Origin: Bacteroidales bacterium M3
GTDB taxonomy: Bacteria > Bacteroidota > Bacteroidia > Bacteroidales > Muribaculaceae
NCBI GenBank assembly: GCA_001689445.1
Contig: LUJN01000003.1
Coordinates: 62,001 to 126,000 of the forward strand
Length of the DNA stretch: 64,000 bases
Direction of reading: 5' to 3'
Of the stretch, positions 54,767 through 63,417 are shown in pieces (the first letter of the stretch is position 1; every line of letters starts with the position of its first letter). The translations under genes and the position numbers were made by a program. The notes under the pieces are model-generated. The model saw nothing but the letters and a program-made list of their open reading frames with translations, ran no database searches and was not told where the DNA came from.

Positions 54767-55150
54767 TCAGGGTTTCTTGGCGGGGAGGACTTCTATCCAG
54801 TAGCCGTCGGGGTCCTCGATGAAGTAGAGCCCCATCTCATGGTTCTCGTAGCAGACGACCCCCATCTCCTTGTGATAGCGGCGTATCTCGTCATAGTCGC
54901 CATCGACGCGGAAAGCGATGTGGGTCTCGTTCTCGCCGAGGTCGTAGGGCTGGGGATGGTCCTTGAGGCATGTCAATTCAAGCCTGACGGATGACGAGCC
55001 GTCGCCCATGTAAATGAGCACAAATTTTCCCGCAGGGTCCTCATATCGGCCTGTCTCGGCAAGCCCGAGGGCGTTGTTGTAGAACTCAATACTTTTTTCA
55101 AGGTCGGCCACATTTATATTATAGTGGTCGAAACGCGCTTTCACTTCCAT
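54767..55150 (-). CDS. Glyoxalase I-like VOC family protein
   Basis: Small cytoplasmic metalloenzyme of the vicinal oxygen chelate superfamily, 127 residues, probably a lactoylglutathione lyase-like enzyme. Two beta-alpha-beta-beta-beta modules are visible. Candidate metal ligands are H9 (FDHYNINV), E58 (SVRLELTCL), H77 (ETHIAFRV) and E121 (YWIEVLPAKK). It is last in the minus-strand run, but MITE copy 2 separates it from the upstream gene. That element's TAATTTTG lies 24 bases before the ATG, so the gene may now be driven from the element. Confidence 0.88.
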   Translation of the reverse strand: MEVKARFDHYNINVADLEKSIEFYNNALGLAETGRYEDPAGKFVLIYMGDGSSSVRLELTCLKDHPQPYDLGENETHIAFRVDGDYDEIRRYHKEMGVVCYENHEMGLYFIEDPDGYWIEVLPAKKP

Positions 55151-55161
55151 ATCTATAGTTA

Positions 55162-55361
55162 TAAGTGTCTATTCAAAATTAAACGATATATTAAATATTA
55201 TGTGGCCTTAAACAAAATCTTTTATACTCTCTGCGGCTTTATTTTGGTGAAAACCGATTCTTTCATCGGTCGTTTATGATTATAAATTTCCTCTTCAAGA
55301 ATCAATTTTCCCTCAAAATAAATCTCGCATACAGTATAAATTAATTTTTAATAGCCACTTA
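55162..55361. mobile_element. MITE-like element, copy 2 (~200 bp)
   Basis: About 95% identical to 40616-40813, with the same ~20-bp inverted ends and TA at both edges. The left end carries CAAAATTA (55174-55181), which reads TAATTTTG toward the VOC gene. The opposite end has TAATTTTT, a damaged box. It starts 12 bases from the VOC ATG and ends seven bases from the metallohydrolase stop. Confidence 0.8.
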
Positions 55362-55367
55362 TATCTG

Positions 55368-56120
55368 TCATTCAACTTTATATTCGCCCGTTGTGAAGTC
55401 TATCTCCGCGACCTCGCCGGGACGCGAGAGGCATATGTAACGGCCTTGCGCCGGATTGGCGTACAGCGGGAAGTCGCACGCCTCGTCGGGACGTTCCCAA
55501 AAGTGCATCGGGAAGAAAAATCCGACCTTGATGGCGCGCACCATCTTGCGTGCGCCACGCGGGAAATTCTCCCCCATACGCGGGTCGACGGCCATCATCA
55601 TCACGTCGACACGGGGATAGTCGGCGGCAATCGCGGCCACATCGGCATCAAACGCCTTGTCGGCGGCATCAACCTCGGCGCGGGTCGACTCCTGCTGCCA
55701 GTGCCAGTCATTTAGGTCGCCCGAATGAAACAGCAGCCGACCGCCGACGCTGAACATCAGCGACACGCCGACATCGGTCGAGCCAAACGCCTCGACACCC
55801 AATGCAGCGACCTGAGCCTGCGACCCGGGATGCACCCACGTCACGTCGAGGCCCGGCGGCACATCGTCAGCGGGAATATCGTCGCTCAATATATACCGGC
55901 AGGGCGCATCGGCGGCATAGTCGAATATGGCTGGGTTGAAATGGTCGTGATGGCGATGGGTGACCGCAAAGACCAAGGGACGTCCGACACCCGTGTCGCG
56001 CGACAACCGCCGCACGACCCCGGCAGGGTCGCGCCAGCAGTCGATGACAAGCAGCGCATCGGAGGTCTCGACAGCAAATCCGCTGTGGAATATGTAAGTG
56101 ATGCGCATCTTGTCGGTCAT
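55368..56120 (-). CDS. MBL-fold metallohydrolase (UlaG-like)
   Basis: Zinc or manganese hydrolase of the metallo-beta-lactamase superfamily, 250 residues. The metal motif is THRHHDHFNP (about 55-64), with LLFHSGDLNDWHW and MHFWERPDE supplying later ligands. The order resembles UlaG/YycJ-like proteins rather than true beta-lactamases. No signal peptide. A start four residues later (MRITYIFHSG) is possible. It lies 14 bases after the MurB fusion gene in the same direction, so co-transcription is likely. Substrate unknown. Confidence 0.85.
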   Translation of the reverse strand: MTDKMRITYIFHSGFAVETSDALLVIDCWRDPAGVVRRLSRDTGVGRPLVFAVTHRHHDHFNPAIFDYAADAPCRYILSDDIPADDVPPGLDVTWVHPGSQAQVAALGVEAFGSTDVGVSLMFSVGGRLLFHSGDLNDWHWQQESTRAEVDAADKAFDADVAAIAADYPRVDVMMMAVDPRMGENFPRGARKMVRAIKVGFFFPMHFWERPDEACDFPLYANPAQGRYICLSRPGEVAEIDFTTGEYKVE

Positions 56121-56134
56121 CGTTCGAGGAATTT

Positions 56135-57916
56135 TCAGGTGGGTACTTCGATTGTCAGCCCGTCGTATGCAATCTTCACATTCGGGGGCAATGTCGGCTC
56201 CACGTCGGCGTGCAGCCCCATCTCATGACTGAGATGGGTGATGTATGCGACACGGGGCGACACTACTTTTATAACGTCAAGAGCCTGCGACAGGTTCATG
56301 TGCGATATATGCGGCGTGTGACGCAGGGCGTTTACCACCAGCGTATCGACGCCATGTATCATACGCAGCGTCTCGTCGGGTACGACGCCCGCATCCGTTA
56401 TATAGGCCAATGAGCCGATTTTGAAGCCTATCACAGGCAACTTATAGTGCATCACCGGCAACGGCGTGACCGTCAGGCCGTCGCCCACGTCAAAGGGACG
56501 GCCATCCACGATCCGCAGGTCAAACTTTGGCACACCCGGATAGGGATGCTCCTTGAAACAGTAAGGCAGGCGCGCACGAAGGTCGGCGGCGACATCAGCG
56601 CGGCAGTAGACCGGGATACCGTCGTCCTCCACGCAGTAGGGGCGCAGGTCGTCAATCCCCCCGACGTGGTCGTAGTGGCTGTGGGTGACAAGCACCGTGT
56701 CGACCCATGGGCTGCCGGCGGCAAGCATCTGCGAACGGAAGTCGGGCCCGCAGTCAATGAGAATCGAGCGATGCCCTACGGAGAGCAGTGCCGAGGTGCG
56801 CAAACGGCTGTCGCGCGGGTCGGCGGAGCGGCATGTCGCGCAGTCACACCCTATCTGCGGCACGCCGGTCGATGTGCCCGTGCCGAGGAATGTGAGCGTC
56901 ATCGCCGACGGACGGCCTATGATGTTGACCTCGGGCCGGAGCAGGATGTGGTATTTCATAGCCACGCGCCCGATGACCCTGCCCATCAGCTCCAGGACAT
57001 CACGCGGTGTGGCGTCGCCACGGTTGACGATGACAAGCGACTGTAGCGGATAGACCTGTGCCCCGCCGAGGATATGGCCCTTCATGCCGGCATGTTCGAT
57101 GAGCCATCCGGCGGGCACCTTCACCCCGTCGGGCACGTCATAGTGGGGTATCTCGCCGAAACGGGCGCAAAGCATCCCGTACTGCTCACGCGTGACGACG
57201 GGATTCTTGAAAAACGACCCCGCACTTCCCGTCTCGGACGGGTCGGGGAGCTTGGCACGGCGTATGGCGATGACACGCTCACGCACATCCGCGGCAGTCA
57301 GGGACGGCTGCGCGGCCAACTCCCGCAACGGCCCGTAGTCAAGCACAAAACGCGGCACGCGGCTAAGGCGATAGCACACCTCGGTGACGATATACCGCCC
57401 GACGTTGCCGGGCCGCTTGAACACGCTGTCGCGATAGCCATAGCTGCACTCGGCGGCACTCCACCGCCGCATAGTGCCCGTAGCAACCTCGACAGTAGTC
57501 ACGCTGTCGATGACATCCTTTGCCTCGACGCCATAGGCACCCACATTCTGCACCGCCGACGCCCCGACAGTGCCGGGAATATAAGACAGGTTTTCCACAC
57601 CATAATATCCCCGGGCGACGCACCATGAGACAAAATCGTCCCACGACACACCCGAGCCGGCGGTGACAATCACCTTATCGCCATCCGCCCAGCTCTCATT
57701 GATGTAGCATATGCGGGAACGCAGCAATGTCCCCGGATAGTCGCACGCGAAAAGCAGGTTGCTCCCCTCCCCGACCGCCATAAGCGGCCCGGCTCCGAAA
57801 TCGCGCAACGCCTGCAGCAGCTCCTCAACGGAGTCGTAGCAGACGTAACGCCGCGCCCTCACAGGAAGATGGAACGTAGTCACATCCTTTAAGTCAAAAT
57901 CCTGATATATTTCCAT
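56135..57916 (-). CDS. murB: MurB-metallohydrolase fusion protein
   Basis: One 593-residue frame joins two enzymes. Residues 1 to about 335 are UDP-N-acetylenolpyruvoylglucosamine reductase (cell-wall precursor synthesis): VGEGSNLL, YGVENLSYIPGTVGASAVQNVGAYG, GSAGSFFKNP and the usual end LLRPEVNIIG. From about 342 (MTLTFLGTGTSTGVPQIGCDCATC) it is a PhnP-like MBL phosphodiesterase with THSHYDHVGGIDDLRP. The junction ATGACG holds a TGA in the next frame, so an ancestral 4-base overlap of two separate genes could have become a fusion by one indel. It could also be a sequencing error. A MITE end remnant lies directly upstream. Confidence 0.9.
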   Translation of the reverse strand: MEIYQDFDLKDVTTFHLPVRARRYVCYDSVEELLQALRDFGAGPLMAVGEGSNLLFACDYPGTLLRSRICYINESWADGDKVIVTAGSGVSWDDFVSWCVARGYYGVENLSYIPGTVGASAVQNVGAYGVEAKDVIDSVTTVEVATGTMRRWSAAECSYGYRDSVFKRPGNVGRYIVTEVCYRLSRVPRFVLDYGPLRELAAQPSLTAADVRERVIAIRRAKLPDPSETGSAGSFFKNPVVTREQYGMLCARFGEIPHYDVPDGVKVPAGWLIEHAGMKGHILGGAQVYPLQSLVIVNRGDATPRDVLELMGRVIGRVAMKYHILLRPEVNIIGRPSAMTLTFLGTGTSTGVPQIGCDCATCRSADPRDSRLRTSALLSVGHRSILIDCGPDFRSQMLAAGSPWVDTVLVTHSHYDHVGGIDDLRPYCVEDDGIPVYCRADVAADLRARLPYCFKEHPYPGVPKFDLRIVDGRPFDVGDGLTVTPLPVMHYKLPVIGFKIGSLAYITDAGVVPDETLRMIHGVDTLVVNALRHTPHISHMNLSQALDVIKVVSPRVAYITHLSHEMGLHADVEPTLPPNVKIAYDGLTIEVPT

Positions 57917-57921
57917 TTCTA

Positions 57922-57942
57922 CCTAAGTATCTATTCAAAATC
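57922..57942. mobile_element. Remnant of a MITE end
   Basis: AAGTATCTATTCAAAATCAA matches the MITE terminal repeat at 18 of 20 positions. The rest of the element is absent. On the minus strand it gives TGATTTTG, one base off a -7 box, just before the murB fusion ATG at 57916. Confidence 0.5.
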
Positions 57943-57946
57943 AATT

Positions 57947-58906
57947 CTATCGCCTGAACTCCCACAACAGGCCGTCCTCAAACAGCAGATAAGAGCCGTC
58001 GGGATAGCTCCACAGCTCGCCGAGACGGTCACGGCCATAGCGGCGCTTGATATCGGAGGGCGCACCGAGAGCGAGACGGCACTCTTCACGGGTCATACCC
58101 TCGGCCACACGACTGTTGACAATGTTGTCCCAAACGGCATCGGACATGGAGGGATAGCGCGCACGCGGATTGTCAAAATAGAATTGCGCGGGGAACGTGC
58201 GCGATGCCGCCGCCCCCTCACCTATTGCGAGATAGAGGAAATAGCTGCGTGCGAGGGCATCGGCATCGGTGAACCGCACACGCACGGGACACACGGTGTT
58301 GCCAACCGTGACATCCGTGACCGTGACCGGCACAAACCGCCGTCCCGACACGCTTTCACCTATGCTGTCATACCACAGGGATGTGCGCGTGTAGAGCGTA
58401 CGCCCGTCAAGACGGGCCGCCACGGAGTCGATGACACTCATCTCGACCGTAAACGGTATATCCACACGCCGACGCGATGCAAGCTCGGCGGCGGAGGCGT
58501 TCACCCTATAGAGGTACTCGGCCCCCCCATGTCCGGCAAACCGCAGGTCAACCGCACCGCCGCCGGTGACCGAGGGCACCTCGACACACCCCACGTATGA
58601 GAGAGTGTCACCCACAGCAGGGGGCAGGGCGTCGCCATCGCCGGCAAGGAGAATCGACAGCTTGGAGTCGGTCACTACCCACTGTTTGCCCGGAATCCAT
58701 CGTGCAAACGGCTCGTTGCCGATGTCGGCAAGATATGCCTCCTCGGAGGTTGTGCGCGTCATCTCGCGCCCCGCATCATCGGCATTGATGCGCGGGGTGC
58801 TCTCTATGCCCGTGAAACATCCCGTCACCGGCAACAGTAGCGGCAGCAGCGCCATAAGCACAATGCGCCCCATGGCACTGCCGCCTCCAGACAATCCTAT
58901 ACCCAT
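57947..58906 (-). CDS. Lipoprotein with BamE/SmpA-like C-terminal segment
   Basis: Function unknown. 319 residues; the lipobox is LLPVTGC (C30 from this start). An alternative start at MGRIVLMALLP (58873) would give a neater signal peptide. The middle is beta-rich (DIPFTVEMSVIDSVAARLDGRTLYTRTSLWYD). The last ~60 residues, IVNSRVAEGMTREECRLALGAPSDIKRR then LWSYPDGSYLLFEDGLL, resemble the BamE/SmpA fold used in outer-membrane assembly. The ATG at 58906 is three bases beyond the S9 peptidase stop, which suggests coupling. Confidence 0.75.
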   Translation of the reverse strand: MGIGLSGGGSAMGRIVLMALLPLLLPVTGCFTGIESTPRINADDAGREMTRTTSEEAYLADIGNEPFARWIPGKQWVVTDSKLSILLAGDGDALPPAVGDTLSYVGCVEVPSVTGGGAVDLRFAGHGGAEYLYRVNASAAELASRRRVDIPFTVEMSVIDSVAARLDGRTLYTRTSLWYDSIGESVSGRRFVPVTVTDVTVGNTVCPVRVRFTDADALARSYFLYLAIGEGAAASRTFPAQFYFDNPRARYPSMSDAVWDNIVNSRVAEGMTREECRLALGAPSDIKRRYGRDRLGELWSYPDGSYLLFEDGLLWEFRR

Positions 58907-58909
58907 CTA

Positions 58910-61039
58910 CTATTTGCAGGAGGGCGTGACACCCATATTATTGAATATGAACGTGTATATGTCGGTCTGCTCGTCGATAATCTTCGACACCGGCTTTCCG
59001 GCCCCGTGTCCGGCATTGGTCTCGATGCGTATCAGCTTGGGTGCATCCCCGGTATCGGCCGCCTGCAATGTGGCGGCATACTTGAACGAGTGGGCCGGGA
59101 CAACACGGTCGTCATGGTCGGCAGTGGTGACGAGAATGGCGGGATACTTCTTCCCGTCAGCAACATTGTGTATCGGCGAGTAGCCGAGCAGATACTGTGC
59201 CATCTCGGGGGAGTCGGCACTCGTGCCATAGTCGCTTGCCCAGTTCCATCCTATAGTGAACAGGTGATAGCGCATCATGTCCATCACTCCTACCGACGGG
59301 ATGGCAACCCGGAACAGCTCGGGACGCTGGTTGACGGTAGCACCGACGAGCAGGCCTCCGTTGGAGCCTCCGGCCACGGCTATGCGCGAGGGATTGGTCC
59401 ACCCTTCACGTATGAGGTATTCGGCTGCGGCGGCAAAGTCATCAAAGACATTCTGCTTCTGCATCTTCGTACCCGCAAGATGCCACGGCTCGCCATACTC
59501 GCCCCCGCCACGCAGGTTGGCCTGGGCATATATGCCCCCGTTCTCAAGCCACAGCATACGCTGTGAGGAGAAGGACGGCTCAAGCGAGATGTTAAAGCCG
59601 CCGTAGCCATAGAGGTACACGGGGTTGTCTCCTGTGCGGGTGACACCTTTCTTATAGGTGATGAACATCGGTATCTTTGTGCCGTCCTTTGAGGGGTAGA
59701 ACACCTGCTCGGTCACATAGTCGTCCATATTGACACCCTTCAGGGAGGTGGCGCGGTATAGCTGCGAGTCCCCCGTGTTCACGTCATATCGGTATATGGT
59801 GGTCGGGGTGGTGAAAGAGATGAAGGAGTAGAACATCTCGGGACTCTTGTCGGAAACCGAGGCGTACACCGACCCGTAGCCGGGGAGTGCGACCTGACGA
59901 ACCGGCTTGCCGTCAAGGCCATAGACCCAAAGCTGCTGCGAGGCATCCTTGCTGTAGACGAGCACCAGTTTGTTGCGGTCGGCAATCTCGGCACTCTGCA
60001 ACACCCCCTCCCCCTCGGGGACAAGCTCGCGCCAATGCTCGCGGGCGGGATTGTTGACATCGGCCACCATCAGCCTGTAGCGTGGCGCGCCCCAGTTGGT
60101 GAGGATATACATCCTGCCGTCCACCACGTCAATCACGGCTGCGCCGTAATCCTGTGACGGCTCTATGACAGTCCAAGGCTTGGAGGTGTCGAATGCATCC
60201 TCCATGCGCTTGATGCGCAACGAATTGCCAAGGCCCTCACCGCTGCCATAGAGAATTATGACGCTCTCATCCTCGGGCACCTGCACCGAGAAGAAGTGGA
60301 GCGGATGCTCCTCATCTATATATATGAGGCGGTCATCGGCCTGCGGCGTGCCGAGCTTATGGTAGTAGATGCGCTGGCACTCGTTGGCATTGGAAAATTC
60401 CTTTCCCTCGGCGGGCTGCGCATACGCGCTGTAGAAGAATCCGTCGCCCATCCACGATGCGCCGGTAAACTTGGCCCACTCTATATGGTCGTCGAGGAGC
60501 TGGCGGGAATCGGTATCCATCACATACAGTTCAGCCCAGTCGGAGCCGTTGCGCGAAACCTTGTAGGCCGTATGCTTGCCGTCATTGGACATGTATATGC
60601 CTGTGAGGGCGACCGTACCGTCGGCACTCAGGAGATTGGGGTCAATGAAAACCTCAGGCGTGCCGCCGAGCGAATCGACACGGTAGAGAATGCTTTGGTT
60701 TCTCAATCCGTCATTCTCATAGAAATAGTAGCGTCCGTCATGCATCTTGAAGGGCATGCCGGGCTTTACGTAGTCGTTGAGTGCCGTGAGGCGGCGTTTT
60801 ATGGCATCGCGAAACGGGATAGTGTCGAGATATGAGCGGGTAACCCGGTTTTCGGCCTTGACCCACGCGGCGGTAACGTCCGACGTGTCGTCTTCAAGAG
60901 GACGATAGGGGTCGGCGACCCGTTTTCCAAAATATTCATCGACAGTACCGTCAGACGGCGCGACAGGATAGGCCGGCTGTCGGGCAGAGGCTCCGGCAGC
61001 GGTGAGGGCCAACAGGGAGATAGCCATTATCTTCTTCAT
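58910..61039 (-). CDS. Prolyl oligopeptidase (S9A), exported
   Basis: Serine peptidase that cleaves short peptides after proline, probably periplasmic. The start at MKKIMAISLLALTAAGASA gives a clear signal peptide (709 residues). An N-terminal strand (PVAPSDGTVDEYFGKRVADPYRPLEDD) and the seven-blade propeller (about 70-430) precede the hydrolase domain. That domain has IAVAGGSNGGLL with the nucleophilic serine, VTTADHDDRVVPAHSFKY with the aspartate, and NAGHGAGK with the histidine. Its promoter is at 61097-61104 and it heads the minus-strand operon that runs to 55368. Confidence 0.94.
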   Translation of the reverse strand: MKKIMAISLLALTAAGASARQPAYPVAPSDGTVDEYFGKRVADPYRPLEDDTSDVTAAWVKAENRVTRSYLDTIPFRDAIKRRLTALNDYVKPGMPFKMHDGRYYFYENDGLRNQSILYRVDSLGGTPEVFIDPNLLSADGTVALTGIYMSNDGKHTAYKVSRNGSDWAELYVMDTDSRQLLDDHIEWAKFTGASWMGDGFFYSAYAQPAEGKEFSNANECQRIYYHKLGTPQADDRLIYIDEEHPLHFFSVQVPEDESVIILYGSGEGLGNSLRIKRMEDAFDTSKPWTVIEPSQDYGAAVIDVVDGRMYILTNWGAPRYRLMVADVNNPAREHWRELVPEGEGVLQSAEIADRNKLVLVYSKDASQQLWVYGLDGKPVRQVALPGYGSVYASVSDKSPEMFYSFISFTTPTTIYRYDVNTGDSQLYRATSLKGVNMDDYVTEQVFYPSKDGTKIPMFITYKKGVTRTGDNPVYLYGYGGFNISLEPSFSSQRMLWLENGGIYAQANLRGGGEYGEPWHLAGTKMQKQNVFDDFAAAAEYLIREGWTNPSRIAVAGGSNGGLLVGATVNQRPELFRVAIPSVGVMDMMRYHLFTIGWNWASDYGTSADSPEMAQYLLGYSPIHNVADGKKYPAILVTTADHDDRVVPAHSFKYAATLQAADTGDAPKLIRIETNAGHGAGKPVSKIIDEQTDIYTFIFNNMGVTPSCK

Positions 61040-61096
61040 CGGGGGTTTGATTATTACTGGTATGAGATATATTGACACATATATAATGTATATTTA

Positions 61097-61104
61097 CAAA
61101 AGTA
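61097..61104 (-). promoter_or_regulatory. -7 box of the S9 peptidase operon
   Basis: TACTTTTG on the minus strand, about 58 bases before the chosen ATG. The -33 region overlaps a dyad (arms TCCCACAGGGTGG and CCACCCTGTAGGGA, 61123-61189). Confidence 0.55.
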
Positions 61105-61564
61105 CATAGAATCCCGCTCATTTCCCACAGGGTGGAAGATAAAAATCCGGGGGACGTTGCAAAACCGCCGATTCCCCACCCTGTAGGGAGAGCAATACAT
61201 GATCAGTCAACCCGCAAAATTCGGAGGAAAATTTCTGTAGAAAAACTGCGATTCCAGTGTCAAAAATATGGTGGACGCAAGCCCGAGAAAGCTCCGTTGT
61301 AACAAGTATGTAATTACTGTGACACAATCGTGTAATATTTGTGTGACAAGCGTGTAACATAGCCCAATAGTTTATCATTCAGCGGATTATGACGATATTT
61401 TGTTACAATTGTTACAATTTTGAATTATTATTGAAGCCTTTTTGTAACATTATTTTAATATTTTTATATCTTTGATTATCAGCATCTTACAAGCATTTTT
61501 TGAGCCATTTCCAATAATTGACAAAAAATTTTTCTCAAAAATATTTTTTAATTAAAATTATTTG
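61105..61564. other. Long AT-rich intergenic region upstream of the sigma factor
   Basis: No gene is supported across about 460 bases between divergent promoters. It holds the dyad at 61123-61189 and a loose direct repeat (TCGTGTAATATTTGTGTGAC then GCGTGTAACA, about 61327-61360), which might bind a regulator. Confidence 0.5.
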
Positions 61565-61572
61565 TATATTTG
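61565..61572 (+). promoter_or_regulatory. -7 box of the ECF sigma factor gene
   Basis: TATATTTG, 83 bases before the ATG at 61655. The upstream region is A/T-rich without a clear -33. Confidence 0.55.
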
Positions 61573-61654
61573 CAATGTCATCACGAAAGAACGAGGTGAC
61601 AAAAAAGCGAGAATTATAACAAACAAAATCATACATACCTAAAAATTTTCAACT

Positions 61655-62164
61655 ATGAGTTCCAAGAATTTCCAAGCCAAACTGATGGGATTGCAAAGTA
61701 ACCTCCTTAATTTTGCCTACATCCTCACTTCCAACCGCGACGACGCGATGGACCTCTTGCAGGACACCACCCTCAAGGCTTTAGACAATGAGGAAAAATA
61801 TGTGGACAATGTTAATTTTAAGGGTTGGGTGTTCACTATCATGCGCAACATCTTTATCAACAACTATCGTCGCGTGGTGCGCTCGGCAACAATCATCGAC
61901 CAGACCGAGGATCTCTACCACCTCAATCTCCCGCAGGACTCGGGCATCGAGACCCCCGAAGGTTCGGTAGCCGTGAAAGAGATTTCGGCAGCAATCGAGG
62001 AATTTACCGATGAGTACCGCATCCCCTTCTCGATGCATGTGGCCGGCTACAAGTACAACGAGATAGCCGAAAAGATGAACCTCCCGCTCGGCACAGTGAA
62101 GAGCCGCATCTTCTTCGCCCGCAAGCGTCTCCAGGAGCAGTTTAAGGACTACCGTCTCGACTGA
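61655..62164 (+). CDS. ECF-type RNA polymerase sigma factor
   Basis: Alternative sigma-70 family factor (169 residues). Region 2 is about 15-85 (NLLNFAYILTSNRDDAMDLLQDTTLKAL, FKGWVFTIMRNIFINNYRR). Region 4 is about 115-165 (MHVAGYKYNEIAEKMNLPLGTVKSRIFFARKRLQ), a clear helix-turn-helix. No anti-sigma gene follows, so control is probably transcriptional or by a distant partner. The long AT-rich upstream region suggests regulated expression. This form is widespread in Bacteroidetes; I cannot assign its regulon. Confidence 0.92.
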   Translation: MSSKNFQAKLMGLQSNLLNFAYILTSNRDDAMDLLQDTTLKALDNEEKYVDNVNFKGWVFTIMRNIFINNYRRVVRSATIIDQTEDLYHLNLPQDSGIETPEGSVAVKEISAAIEEFTDEYRIPFSMHVAGYKYNEIAEKMNLPLGTVKSRIFFARKRLQEQFKDYRLD

Positions 62165-62328
62165 CAACAACGGGTCACACCCGATTGAATACCTCCCTCA
62201 AGAGCCGTCTCAACCAAAATTCAAGTACTTACACCCTCTCTCCCCAGAGATGAAAAGCAATTACAGAAACAACGGCTTGGAAAGAAAGATATAAAAATTG
62301 AGTATGAGTAATCTATTATGAAAAAATG

Positions 62329-62369
62329 GGCATGAGGGCCGCTCGGATTGACCGGGCGGCCCTCATGCC
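62329..62369 (-). terminator. Terminator of the exonuclease-small membrane protein operon
   Basis: 14-bp perfect stem (GGCATGAGGGCCGC and complement) with an inner CGG/CCG pairing. On the minus strand it is followed by CATTTTTTC. Confidence 0.75.
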
Positions 62370-62396
62370 GTCTATGACAATGCGGTCAAGAACGGC

Positions 62397-62627
62397 TCAA
62401 TCACGGTTACGGGAGCTGCGCTCCATATCCTGCTCGCGCTCACGACGCAGGCGTTCACGCTTCTTCATGGCGAAGTGGAGCAGCAATATCACGCAGAGCG
62501 TGGTGATGATGATGCCGAAGTAGTAGAGATAATTGCCTTTCTGGAACTCAGGGTAGCCGATATAGCTCATGACGGCAAGGTAAGCCAGGAGGCAAAGTGG
62601 AATGACAGTAGAGCGTTTGAGTTTCAT
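62397..62627 (-). CDS. Small two-span membrane protein
   Basis: Unknown function, 76 residues. Two hydrophobic helices (about 7-25, STVIPLCLLAYLAVMSYIG; about 33-53, YYFGIIITTLCVILLLHFA) flank a short loop (YPEFQKGNYL). The C-terminus is very charged (KKRERLRREREQDMERSSRNRD), probably cytoplasmic. It lies 49 bases after the RNase D-like gene with no promoter between, and a terminator follows, so it is the second gene of a two-gene operon. Confidence 0.75.
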   Translation of the reverse strand: MKLKRSTVIPLCLLAYLAVMSYIGYPEFQKGNYLYYFGIIITTLCVILLLHFAMKKRERLRREREQDMERSSRNRD

Positions 62628-62676
62628 GGTCTGATTCGGGTAAGTGTTTAGAGGGTGCTTAACGAATTGCGGGATG

Positions 62677-63315
62677 TCAGCCTGCTGCGGGAGGAGTGTA
62701 CGCCGGAGATTCCGAGGGGATAAACTGACCGGACTTCAGGTAGTTGTAGATATTCAGGCACGCCCAGGCGTCAATCGCGGCATAGACCTGCTGTGGGATG
62801 GAAAGCTGCGCGGCCTCCCAGTTGCTCAGACGCTGCCCCTTGGAGATGCGCGCTCCAAAGATGATGCCATAGATTTTCTGCAAGCTCGCGTCGGCGATGT
62901 TATAGTCGCGCACCATTGCCTGTAACTCCACATATCCCCGAGGCTCAAACTCGGCTATCTTGTGGAGCACGTGGAAATCGTCCTTGAGCGACAGGCCCAC
63001 CTTTACGATGCTCTCATCCTCAAAAAACTCACGAAGTCCGTCGGTAAACCCTATTTTGTTGATACGGAAAAGGTAACACATGTCGGGCACCGCCACCTGA
63101 AGAAGGGCGACCTGATGGCTGCTCCCCTTGCGGAAAGAGGGGCGCGTCTCGGTGTCGATGCCGACAATGCCATGCCTGCGCAGGTCAGCGAGCGCATCCC
63201 CGACGGCCGACGGGTCGTCGATGACACAGATGCGCCCGTGATACTCGACCACCGGCATCATGGAGAGCTGTTCCTTGGTTATGGTGACTGCCTGTGTTGT
63301 TGTGTTGGTTTCCAT
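62677..63315 (-). CDS. RNase D-like 3'-5' exonuclease
   Basis: DEDD-family exonuclease of 212 residues. Exo I is IVGIDTETRPSF (about 50-61); Exo II lies in VKVGLSLKDDFHVL; Exo III is VYAAIDAWACLNIY with the tyrosine of the DEDDy type. There is no HRDC domain, so it is a single-domain enzyme of the kind seen in Bacteroidetes rather than full RNase D. It probably trims RNA. The promoter at 63350-63381 is near ideal. The gene lies downstream of bioD but has its own promoter. Confidence 0.9.
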   Translation of the reverse strand: METNTTTQAVTITKEQLSMMPVVEYHGRICVIDDPSAVGDALADLRRHGIVGIDTETRPSFRKGSSHQVALLQVAVPDMCYLFRINKIGFTDGLREFFEDESIVKVGLSLKDDFHVLHKIAEFEPRGYVELQAMVRDYNIADASLQKIYGIIFGARISKGQRLSNWEAAQLSIPQQVYAAIDAWACLNIYNYLKSGQFIPSESPAYTPPAAG

Positions 63316-63349
63316 AAACTTCGGGAGCGTGACATTCCCGCTTTTTCGG

Positions 63350-63381
63350 CAAAGTTAGCGAATATATGCATACACTGCAAA
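63350..63381 (-). promoter_or_regulatory. Promoter of the RNase D-like gene
   Basis: -33 TTTG at 63378-63381, 20-base spacer, -7 TAACTTTG at 63350-63357 on the minus strand. Confidence 0.75.
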
Positions 63382-63417
63382 CTTTACCGCACACCACAGT
63401 GCCGCAAGAGGTATATT

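Noticed and set aside
61118..61378. 86-codon frame in the region upstream of the sigma factor
   Set aside because: It spans a dyad, has mixed composition without motifs, and has no good promoter. The region looks regulatory.
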